From NCBI GenBank assembly GCA_949752745.1, contig OX457031.1, positions 42,133,502 through 42,197,501 of the forward strand: 64,000 nt of DNA, written 5' to 3'. This DNA comes from Protula sp. h YS-2021 (taxonomy: Eukaryota; Annelida; Polychaeta; Sabellida; Serpulidae). Shown one piece after another: positions 1 to 22,803 of the stretch (position 1 is its first letter; each line of letters begins with the position of its first letter). Under the pieces are notes generated by a model. The model was given only the letters and a program-made list of their open reading frames with translations, ran no database searches and was not told where the DNA came from. The translations under genes and the position numbers were made by a program.

Positions 1-577
1 CTACTGTAACAGCAGGTTTCCCAGTGACCTGCACATATTGCAACTTCGTTAAATAGCAAAGGGAATTTTAAATAATATCTGTTTATATCGTTAGCGCTTA
101 AAACTGTTAAAAATTTTGGACTGCAAAATGATTTGTTATTGCTGTCAATTTGATGTCACACGATGCAAGTGCCAGCCAAGGTAACGTGATACACAAAGTT
201 ACATATGTCGAAACTTTCCCTCTTGGATCTTGCATTCTCTTGGGGACAGGTTTGTGTCTGTGTTTTGGGGGCCTTGGTGTTTAAGATAAAATGCTTCTTG
301 CATCACTTTTTTCCACAATGGGATGGGAGGGGGGTAAGGTTGATCCCAGGGGCGAAAATTTGTATCATAGGTGTTACCATGCGTGCCCCAAAAAGAGCGG
401 GAAAAGGGAGTAATTTATTGGTGGAAAGGAGGAAAATCAAGACATAAAAAAGACATCATGCTGCACATTAAAGCCACATGTATGCTGCATCTAACGCAGC
501 GTCTTTTCAACTTTTTCTTTTCGCAAAATAACATAATATTATGTTGTATCGCTCCTGTTTTTTTTCTTCTTTTACAG
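1..577. other. Non-coding flank or intron upstream of the first exon
   Basis: No convincing coding exon is visible. The stretch ends in a pyrimidine-rich tract and TTTTACAG, the acceptor for the exon at 578. It is therefore probably the last intron of a plus-strand gene whose earlier exons lie outside the window. Short open frames at 205-447 and 371-598 have no recognisable composition. Confidence 0.5.
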
Positions 578-1175
578 CAGATCATTTCTTACAAATGAAC
601 CACGAAGGCCGAAGATAAAAGTGCCCGAGCGTGAAAGCCATCCCGCTCCTGCTGTGGTAATTGTGAACGGCTGTGCTACTCCAATGCAACCTCAACAACA
701 TTGTTATTACACCATGCCAGGGTGCTGCAGCGGTATACACCCCACCACCCTTTGTGCGGAAAGCAATGGCTGTTACCAGAAGCGTAGCAGGATCTGTAAA
801 TGCAGAAATAGGCCATGCAGAGAGTCGAATATCAATTTTTTTGATTGTTGTTACAAGTGCTGTGACAACTACACATTTGAGAGCACCGAATCGTTCCTCG
901 ACAGGCCACCAGAATGTTACACGTGTCGCGACGAACCGAGAAAGGAAGGCAATCGGAAGCCATGTCGAAGATCACGGCGGTATAGCCCCCAGAGCACGGA
1001 TGCCAATCAGCATGGCACTCGTACCAATCAGCGTGGCATCAGTGACAGACAGCTATGGGAACAACGCATAGCGGAGGCTAGGAGGCAGCCTGTACAGCTC
1101 GATAGTGAACCTGAGACATCGTCTCGGTCGCGTACGATGACCCGAACAAGAGCCTACGTCTCCCCACGGCGCTGA
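578..1175 (+). CDS. Terminal exon of a cysteine-rich protein, possible membrane-protein tail
   Basis: The exon opens right after TTTTACAG and is entered with one leftover base (phase 2), so no ATG is expected in it. The frame runs to TGA at 1173-1175. The product is about 198 residues. The first 110 are rich in cysteine, including CC pairs and CxC and CCYKCC motifs. The last 80 are Arg/Ser/Gln-rich and charged. No signal peptide or membrane helix lies in this exon, and I do not recognise the family. The entry phase, the Cys-rich then basic layout and a PERES-like stretch near the start resemble the last exon of the minus-strand vWA gene (4699-5527). This may be the tail of a paralogue arranged tail to tail with it, which is inference. 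A polyadenylation signal follows at 1192. Confidence 0.6.
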
Positions 1176-1191
1176 GACCATGAGGGTATAA

Positions 1192-1197
1192 AATAAA
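1192..1197 (+). terminator. Polyadenylation signal AATAAA
   Basis: A canonical AATAAA lies 17 bp after the stop codon of the 578-1175 exon. This supports that exon being the 3' end of a transcript. Confidence 0.6.
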
Positions 1198-1761
1198 TAT
1201 AGTTAACTGATTGGAAAAGCATTACGCATGCGCCTCAAAGTACGCTTTAACAGCCACATCAGGAGTGCTCGTAAGCGTCACAATCACGTCGTGGTTACCG
1301 GTTAGCATCGCGTCTGGTTCTGCCGAAAGATTGAATATTATTAATGTTATTTTATAAGTTATTTTAGTATTTTGGTCGTAAAAAAGGCTATTTTAGAACC
1401 GGATGGGAAATAGCGCTGCGCCGCTTTACTGCCAAAGACATGAAGTTTTTTTATGGTACAAGAATTCATTTTTCTATTAATGACTTATGAGGAGTCAAAG
1501 TCACCTGGAGTATTAGGTAGGTTAAATTCGGAAGCGATTAATCAAAGGGTTGGGTAATTATGGCGCTATGTCAAAACTCTTCACACGCCAACCAGTTATG
1601 CTCCCGGAAGCGCATCAGTAATTTTGCTTATGGCGCGGGTCAAGCTCAGAAAGCTTTGCTTTTGATCATTGTACACTATGTTCAAAGATGAAATCGGTTC
1701 CAGTTGCTGTTAGTCACTTAGTTAAGTTAGTAATTAGTGTGCCTTTGTTACCGGAATTCAT
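1198..1761. other. Intergenic, nothing recognised
   Basis: AT-rich intergenic sequence between the plus-strand gene end and the inverted-repeat element. I see no coding exon, RNA gene or repeat pairing here. Confidence 0.4.
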
Positions 1762-2037
1762 ACTAAAACCGGAATTTAAAAGTTTTGGTATTTGTAAGGT
1801 CATGATGCAATTTACAGGCATGACGTCACTGCGGTCCATCAGCAGTTAGCTCTTTCAAAAGTTTAATGCTTTTTTGCCATTGTACTTCCACTGTAAATAT
1901 CACACCTGTTTTGGTTCCAAATTTATTATCTTTTTTCAGCTTGTCACTATTGTTAACTCGACAAAGCAGCCAATGCAATTTTGCCTAAGTTAATAAATGT
2001 TACAAAATAAACAGACTTTCTTATCTTTATTTCATAC
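1762..2037 (+). repeat. Left arm of the 1762-3264 inverted repeat
   Basis: Nearly perfect reverse complement of 2989-3264. Examples are GACGTCACTGCGGTCCATC at about 1822 against its complement at about 3190. Confidence 0.85.
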
Positions 2038-2988
2038 GCGTGGCTTTTGTTACACATTTAATATTCCTGCATCCGCCATTTTGAAACTGAAGCCTACCAT
2101 ATTATCAGATAATCTATGACAGAGTATGAATAAAAGAAAATTCGTCGCAGAGTAAACAAGCACGAATGAGACGGCACTTACGGCTCAGGGAGGAAGGGGG
2201 GTTGGGAGATAAGTCCTGGCCAATTCTACAGGATAAGGCAAAAAGAAATATATTACAATAATAGTCTCTCGGCTTCAAAAGAATTAAATCCTTATGTTGA
2301 CACACTGCATATTCTAAATGAGAACCTAGGACAATAAAAAAATCTCACTACTTAACAAACCAACAGAACAAACACAGATTTCATCCAAGTGACCGGTTCC
2401 AGTTTAGAACGCTTTGCTGCCGGTAATTTCCCCCAGGCGTCACCAAATACAAAAATAGAAAAAAGTTATCTTCTGCACGTAGACTTTCCGAAGATTTTTT
2501 TATAGGCATACACCCTCATATAGTTTCTATTGATTGGTTGAGGCCACGGGTCTGTTGTTGTCATGACCAGTGTAAAGTGTACTATTTTCGATTCCTTCAG
2601 TTCTTGCAGGGACCAAATGCGTGTTCATTTGAATGACACTGATACAAATAGAGAATGTGATTAATTTAGATACAGAAATACAACCCTCCCCCGACTTATT
2701 CCCTCTCCTCGCCCGGGCGCTATATTTATTCGATTGACCCCAGCGAGCAGCCGACGTCTTTTTCGGTTCAAAATAGGTTCGGATTTTGGTCGCAACGACT
2801 TCACAACCATATTCTGAATAAAATAAGGTTGTAAAATGGGTAGAAATACGTAACGACCTATTTCCCCAAAACCCGACTTTATTCCGACGTCGAGGCGACG
2901 TCGGTTTTTGACATCATTCCGACGTTGCAAAAACGACCAAAAAGCTCTGAACATTTATTATTGCTCACCGGAAATGGAAGTCATTCCG

Positions 2989-3264
2989 GTATGAAATAAA
3001 GATAAGAAAGTCTGTTTATTTTGTAGCATTTATTAACTTAGGCAAAATTGCATTGGCTGCTTTGTCGAGTTAACAATAGTGACAAGCTGAAAAAAAGATA
3101 ATAAATTTGGAACCAAAACAGGTGTGATATTTACAGTGGAAGTACAATGGTAAAAGAGTATTAAACTTTTGAAAGAGCTAACTGCTGATGGACCGCAGTG
3201 ACGTCATGCCTGTAAATTGCACCGTGACCTTACAAATACCAAAACTTTTAAATTCCGGTTTTAG
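2989..3264 (-). repeat. Right arm of the 1762-3264 inverted repeat
   Basis: Mirror of 1762-2037. Homology stops abruptly at the inner side (about 2989) and at the outer ACTAAAAC end (3264). Confidence 0.85.
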
Positions 3265-4698
3265 TTACTTTGCTAATATGAACCTACCCCCTCACCCCCC
3301 CCCTCCCCCCTTTCCGCCACACACACAAACTCCCAAAAAGGATTCCTTTACATTTGAAGTACCGTGCACAAAAACAAGCCTTCCAGCTGGAAATCGGTTA
3401 GTCACATAGTCTCCAATAAAAATTCATCTGTTGACAAAATGTCGAAACAGTTCTATTGGCTTGTATCAACTTAACATTTTAAATAGTAAGAGACGAGCAT
3501 GTTGACTTGTATACGCCAAGATTTCTCCCTTTCGGTGTTATAAAATATAGTTATGGTCCTTGGAAATCCCAGTAGGTTACATTTTATTATTATTGTTATT
3601 ATTTTACAAAACTGGCCTCTGCTAAATATTTATACTGTTATTACTTTTCTGCAAAAACCATGCACAAAAGCTGTTAGACAGGGTTTGTAACAATATTTTC
3701 CAGTACACAAATGTTTATATATATATATATACATATGTATAAAATTAAATTTATATTCAATTAAATTTATCCGAATTAGAGATTCGTGAAGTTAAAACAC
3801 ATGCAGAGAGTTCCTTTTGAAAATATTTTATTTAGAAAATCATATTGGTGCTTTAAACTTTGAGTGACCTAGTCGACTTTCACGTCATAGTCTATATATA
3901 TATATATATAAATAAGCATTCAATTTAAATCAAGATACAATAATTTACCTCCACTGCTAACAATTAAGACTGAGCACCAATTCTTTGTACACAAGCATAC
4001 AATTTGTTATCACAGAGTTTTTGATTGCAACTAAAATTCAAGTTTATAAAAAGGCTCTTTATATATTTTTCATTTAACCCATGAGCATCGAGACAACGAC
4101 AATTTTTACACACTGTACAGATAAGTATATTTAGAATGACTTTTTACAAAAAAAAGTAGGAATTCAAAGTTTGCAAAAACCAGACCTCTTTGCTTAAGCA
4201 CCCATGTTGATATCACAGAATTCTTAACACGTGCACAAATTGCAACTAAAATCTTATACTTCAAACTTCAGTTTATTTCAGCGTGGTGATGATTCCAACT
4301 TATATTTACTTTTTTGCCTTCTTGTCTTTCAAAGCGTCACATTTTGTTTTGAAACATCTCTTCAAACGACATCTTTCGAAGCAAACAAAAAAATATATAC
4401 GAATAAATTAAGACAAAATGCAAATTCCAGAGTAAACGAAAGTGAAGAAAACGTTGGTGGGCGAAATACCCCCACGAAAAGTAGAATTGTTGCCTGACGT
4501 ACTGTTGCGACTTTTACTTGCTAAAGTATTCAGTTTGTTTTGTTTGACACGCCCATTTATAGACATACAGTTTATGACGTCACCCTGATGGCAGTGCGCT
4601 CATCCAGAGAATCCGTCAGCACTGGCTGTGTTGCACACTTCCGGATTGTTAATGCTAATTTGCTGGTGTTCTTACGGAACAGTCTCTTCGAAGTGGGC
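3265..4698. other. AT-rich intergenic and 3' region of the minus-strand vWA gene
   Basis: No coding exon is seen. Short TA tracts occur at about 3715 and 3893. TTTATT at 4272-4277 reads AATAAA on the minus strand and is a candidate polyadenylation signal about 420 bp past the vWA gene stop. The ATG-initiated frame at 4231-4497 has no recognisable features. Confidence 0.4.
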
Positions 4699-17785
<13,087 letters not shown>

Positions 17786-18814
17786 CTTGCTCCCTTCTTT
17801 GTTTTAGTTATTACTCTATTGATATTTTGTCTCCTTTTCTTTTTTTTTTTTTTCTTTTTTTTTGGTGTCTTCTAACAAAATACTTATGCTCCCAGATCGA
17901 GACAGTTATAATTTTTAGATAAAACTTATCAAGTTACCAAGATCAAAATTTAACGCAAATAACAAGTTATTTTCCTTTTTATTGGATCAGTCAGTGTTTA
18001 ATTTTGAAATCATGCTAATTATTGCTCTTGGGTGTGTTTGACGGTCTATATTTTAACTTAAATTCACATTACTTTTCACTGATATCTGCATAGCATTCCT
18101 CATTTTTTTAAAATATTTTCTCTGTAGTTGATAGTTTTAGGGTTCTTTACCAAAAAAAAAAAACATTGAGTCCAGTTTGCACATTGGTACGAAAGTATTG
18201 ATAATTCTTGTATCTCATCGAAATGTTTCTGTAATACTATAACCCTGGCGCGCATTGTATGCTATTTATAGGCAGCGATTTGGCATAGCAACCCGGCCTT
18301 GGCCAACTAATGCCAATTCTAGGAACATGGCGACAGAATAAAGTTGTTTTAGGGTTGTTCCAAAACCGTTTCCTTTAAAGCCGCTAATGTTTTGAGGGGC
18401 ATGCGTCACACTGTCATATTAATTCATTTTCGAGTAGGTAGTTATTTGGGAATTAAATCAAGACTTTTAAAACTGTTTCTTATAAATTAAACCTTTAAAA
18501 ATCATATTTTGATAGCGCTTCGTTAATACATGAAAACAAGCCATTGAATATTATTGTTGCAGCAAATGAACAAGATTATCAGGAATGCGTCATCCTTTAC
18601 ATTCCATACAAGAGACAGTCCTTGTTAAAATCTGAAAACGAGGCCGATATTGTGTTGTGCTTGATGACACCATCACAAAATAAGTTTATACAACCAAAGA
18701 AATAATTTGTACTTAGTTTTATATGTTTTATAGATAAAAACTTAGAAAAATAGCCCATCCAGTGGTCCAGATCTTTGCTGCAGCATAAGCTTGAGATCTG
18801 GATCAGTTTCATCA
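17786..18814. other. Upstream region of the vWA gene
   Basis: The promoter of the minus-strand vWA gene should lie here or in an undetected 5' exon. No TATA box is convincing. The sequence is AT-rich and ends at the retrotransposon target site CATTT. Confidence 0.35.
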
Positions 18815-18819
18815 CATTT
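18815..18819. repeat. Target-site duplication CATTT (left)
   Basis: Matches 32801-32805 directly. The exact LTR boundary on this side is ambiguous by a few bases, because the 5' LTR is by chance also preceded by CATTT at 32516-32520. Confidence 0.8.
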
Positions 18820-19099
18820 ATTGTCGTTCTACAACCAGGAATGCAGAAGACAATAGGAAATATAATAGAATACAGTACTTAAATAAACTTACATAATGCC
18901 GCGTGCAACTTCTCACTCTGGCTATACCCCGGGGCTTCGCCGTGCTTGTCTTAACTATGCTGCTGCTGTTGCTGCTTGCGGTCAGGAGGTGAGAGAGAGA
19001 GCCCCCAGGAAGGGCACGGGGTTTTATACGGGTCAACGGGGTGAAACCAAAAAGAGGCCAAAATCGTTTTCAAGATAAAATGGTCCAACCTTTACAACA
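18820..19099 (-). repeat. 3' LTR
   Basis: 280 bp, identical by eye to 32521-32800. On the element strand it begins TGTTGTAAAGG. No AATAAA lies inside it; one is formed only where the LTR's final AAT meets the target duplication AAATG. Confidence 0.95.
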
Positions 19100-19140
19100 C
19101 TACCCCCCGTTTTTTTTTTTTTTTTTTTTTTAATTTAACC
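19100..19140 (-). promoter_or_regulatory. Polypurine tract
   Basis: On the element strand a long A-run followed by CGGGGGG and TAG lies directly before the 3' LTR's TGTTG. This is the usual plus-strand primer site. Confidence 0.75.
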
Positions 19141-19469
19141 CCCCGTTCACACTACACTCACACGAACATATATACATGCATGATCAATGAGAGGGAGAAA
19201 AGCACAGAATGAATACTTAAGAGCATTCAAAATAAGAAATCAATCCAATCTTCAGACATGTTACATGCCCTATTAGCTACAATACAGGCATGCCCGTCTG
19301 CGCTACTAATATTACCTGTTACAGCGATTGCTCGACTATAACAGACTCCCCGGTCAAGCACATCTACAAATGTAGATTTCTTAACTACCTTTACGACCAT
19401 TGGTTAATAGCTCGAGCGCAATTAGAAATATCAACAGAATGCACGCAGATCTAAGGGCGTTTCTACGAA

Positions 19470-19909
19470 CTTCTGTCCCTTGGCCAACTTCTCGGCCAAA
19501 TTAATTAGCCAAGCAAAAGCGCGAATATAAATACATGCAAGTCGAACGATAATTCTACAAAAATTCATTATTTGGCCAATTTCTCGGCCAGGTTAATAAG
19601 CCAAGCAAAAGCGGGAATATAAACAGAATACATGCAAGTCTAACGGCAATTCTACAAATATTCACCATTTGGCCAATTTCTCGGCCAAGTTAATAAGCCA
19701 AGCAAAAGCGGGAATGTAAACAGAATACATACAAACATTGATAGCGATCTCTCAGCGACAGATACAGTTCGGGTGATTTCTCGACCCATCTGCAATAATT
19801 CAATAATACACGTCTAATAATACGTCAATCCGGTAACTAATAGCGATTTCTCAGCGATAGATACACTTCGGGTGATTTCTCAACCCAACTGCAATAATTC
19901 AAAAATGGT
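19470..19909 (-). repeat. Tandem repeats in the retrotransposon 3' region
   Basis: Three units of about 95 bp (starting near 19482, 19573 and 19671), each with a GGCCAA.TTCTCGGCCA inverted motif and AAGCCAAGCAAAAGCG. Then two units of about 100 bp (near 19742 and 19842) share CTCAGCGAYAGATACA.TTCG. Each contains short self-complementary parts. Confidence 0.85.
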
Positions 19910-22742
19910 TCAACTCGGAATTTTGAAGAATTCTATTACGTTATTGAGGGTGCTCTGTAAGACAATTTTCACGTCGATTTTTAGAAGCTCTGCAATTTTG
20001 TCGGCAATAATAAAAATTGATGAAGGAAAATTTGTGTTCTGTTGACCGTAAGGGTGAAGATGTGGGGCGTCAGATTCTAAAACCATTCTACGGAGATTTC
20101 CCACTGTCAAGAACGTGCCAAGAGAATCAAAATAGGTCAAGTTCTTATAAAAGAGAATCCCATTGATGCCGAAAATAACGTTGGAGAATCTAGAGGTCCA
20201 CAGGTTCGCTTCAATATTGTTGACTAAACTATGCTTGTAGATGGGATAATCCTGGGGCAGTATTTCCCATAGTATATTCAGACAATCCAAAGAGGCTTGA
20301 AGGGGATTGTATTTCGCATGTTCTCTACAATGTATGACTATAGGCAGTCCTCGTTGTTTTGCCAGAATACAAAGTTCTTTTAAAATTATCTGTTGCGCTT
20401 TCTTGTTTGACCCTTCTATTGAGTAATCTAAACCAATTTCCCCTATGGCAACGACTTTTGGACAGGTTTCAACGGCATCTACTATCGTTTGGATAATTTC
20501 CATGTTCGGATTCTGGGCTTTGACTAATTTTGGGTGGTAACCAATACAGGTAAAGAAACGGCAATTTCCGAGAATCTGTTCGCGCACTTCATGACACGGA
20601 AAACTAGTCGGATAGCAAAACGACGTGACTACGTATTGAAGCTCTCTGTTCGCTGGGGTCCCCCCTAAAAGCTGATCGAAAGGTATGGTTTTTCCCAATT
20701 TTTCAGCGAGTTTTTCTAGATGGCAGTGAGCGTCGGCACCATACACAACGTATTCATACGGATCGTCATACGTCAAGGAGTACGTTCCATCTTGATTTCG
20801 ATTCAGCGTAGCGTCTACGTTGACGTCATTAATGGCAACTGGAAATGATACGTTATGATGGGAGGAATGACTCGTATTCTTATGATCCGAATTGCTGCCG
20901 GCCCCTTGATCTACGTAAACACAGGGTACGTCCTTAACGATGCACGAAGACGTGGACGTTGTGGTGATGGGCTCTTGCTCTGCGTTGGCGCACGGTACGT
21001 CACTACCGATACACGAAGACGTAGATGTTGCGGTGATGAGCGCTTGCTCTGCGTTGGCGCACTGTACGTCACTACCGATACACGAGGACGTAGATGTTGT
21101 GGTAACGTCTCTCGGAAAATCCATATTAACGTCAGATGGTGGTTCATCAGTATGTACTAGATCGACTCGACGTTGAGAAGCATAATTTTCCGCTAAAAGT
21201 TCAAGATCAGTCGGAGATAGTTTCGAGTAAAGTAAGAGTACGTTCTTGTACCACGCAAGAGCCGACAGACAATTCGACGTATGAAAGTCAATACTTTGAC
21301 TAGGTCGTGGATCCGCCAGAAACAGGTGGAATTCTTCCACGATTGCTCGGTGTAATGGACCCACCTGCTCCGACGGAGCCACTGACAGATGATTTTGCCG
21401 CATGAAAAGAGGAAGGTCGCTAACGTCAAGTACGTTTAATAATGTCGCGATTTGCGTCAAGAATTTCAGGATTTGTTCGCAACGTTCCTTCACCGGGCCC
21501 AAATCGTCACGTTTAAAAAGATAAGGCGAACAATGCTGGCGAGAAAGATGACGTGTCACGTTGTTGGCACTCCAGTTGCACTGAGTAAATGAACGTAACG
21601 GACACACAGGCTTTTTCTTTTGACGGCTGGATCGAGACGACACGTTGATGGAGGAGGTAGCTGTTCTCGATAGCGTCGATACACGAGGCGCGTGCGTGGT
21701 GGAAACGTCAATCGTCGGTACGCAGGCAACATTCGAGGGCGTAACGGGCACAGTGGAGAGTTCAGATAACGTTGAAACACGAGGCGCGTGTGTGGTGGAA
21801 ACGTCAATCGTCGGTGCGCAGGCAACATTCGAAGGCGTAACGTCAGGTGCAACAGGTGCGGCGGGGAGTTCAGAATCGTCACAAAGAGTCGTTACTGTTA
21901 CGTTTCGTTCGTGTGGAGGGGCTGCGACAGTCGCATCTTCCGGAATGTTCAAGGAAGCGTTCGAATCACCAACGGTGCAGGGCGGAGCACCAGCACTGCT
22001 ATACCCCAACTCACACTTGAGCTGTTCGCGCACCCTCATGTGAATTTGTCCCATTATGTTTTTCCCCGGCCACGACTGGACACGCGTCCACATCAGGTCA
22101 CTCGCACTCAACCCGGCTGACCAAAAGTAAGCATTTGGGACGGCCTCCGCTATTATCGGCTCGGCAGCCAGTAGAGCATCTCGATACTCGGGCACGTTCC
22201 TCAACTTCACTTGTACTATCTCTTCCATTATTCCAACTTTCATGTTGTCCCACCTAGGGCTCCCTATGCCGTGCGTCAAGCGCTTTGCCTCCACAGGATC
22301 TTCCGTATCAAGCAGAATTTTATAGGCTATTTTATCCCGATTGAACTCCAGACATTTCCGGTACTGGTAGGCATGCTCGACGGACTTGAAACAATGTCCG
22401 TATATTAAAATTTTGCACGGATAGAGGTTGCTGAGAACACAGCTCGGTCCTTTAAAACTAGTTATAATCCCGATCTTGAAATGGGAGCGAGCGGGGCAAT
22501 TTGTGTCTAAAAACTGATGACCACGACTGAAACAAACCTCACACACCACACCATCTTGCGGGAAGGAACGGGTATCAAATCGAGGATTTGCAATGCTGGG
22601 GACTTCCTTCCGATAACGCGCGGGACAATTTTCGTCCAAAAAATTATGATCGCAGGTGAAACAAACTTCGCAAACTTTATCGTTGTTAGGGAAGGAAAAG
22701 GGATCAAAATTGGGGTCCGTGATGCTGGGAACTGTAGAATTC
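19910..22742 (-). CDS. ORF3: zinc-knuckle, NADAR, C2H2-like, TatD nuclease fusion
   Basis: An open frame of 952 codons (from 22768) lying 35 nt after pol, with no ATG before the first domains. An acceptor, TTTACTTTTCAG, at 22743 starts the exon, and the spliced product would be 944 aa. Residues counted from 22768: two 43-aa repeats each with CX2CX4HX6C (33-48, 76-91); NADAR/YbiA-type domain (about 101-251: VLSNLYP, SVEHAYQYRK, RWDNMKVGIM); repeat-rich linkers; a C2H2-like motif (about 386-409); TatD-family hydrolase (about 675-952) with HxH (AHCH), GEIGLDY, IHCRE, KHS and ESDAP, so all metal ligands are present. NADAR enzymes remove ADP-ribose from nucleic-acid bases or nucleotides; TatD proteins are Mg-dependent nucleases. 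Counteracting host modification or trimming cDNA ends are possible roles (inference). Confidence 0.9.
20900..21120 (-). repeat. In-frame tandem repeats in the ORF3 linker
   Basis: Three units around TSTSSCIGSDV.CANAEQ lie just upstream of the TatD domain. A second pair of units, around PTIDVSTTHAPRVSTLS, lies at about 21670-21850. Both keep the frame. Confidence 0.85.
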
Positions 22743-22765
22743 CTGAAAAGTAAATTCCTTAAGTA
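22743..22765 (-). promoter_or_regulatory. Splice acceptor for ORF3
   Basis: On the element strand a CTTAAG branch-like site precedes TTTACTTTTCAG, then GAATTC. The first exon base is G, the third base of a codon in the ORF3 frame. It pairs in phase with the LTR donor, which leaves AT. Confidence 0.7.
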
Positions 22766-22803
22766 CACTAAACAACTTAACTACTCCCTAGGTTATCTCG
22801 TCT

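Larger units (their letters stand above)
1762..3264. mobile_element. Non-autonomous DNA element with 276 bp terminal inverted repeats
   Basis: Bases 1762-2037 reappear in reverse complement at 2989-3264 with few differences. Both outer ends read ACTAAAACCGG inward. The interior of about 950 bp has no transposase-like frame but holds several CGACGTC/GACGTCG motifs. Similar motif-rich sequence occurs at 36530-36740 and 53880-53970. This is the structure of a fold-back or MITE-like element that depends on another copy for transposase. I could not define a clean target-site duplication. Confidence 0.8.
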
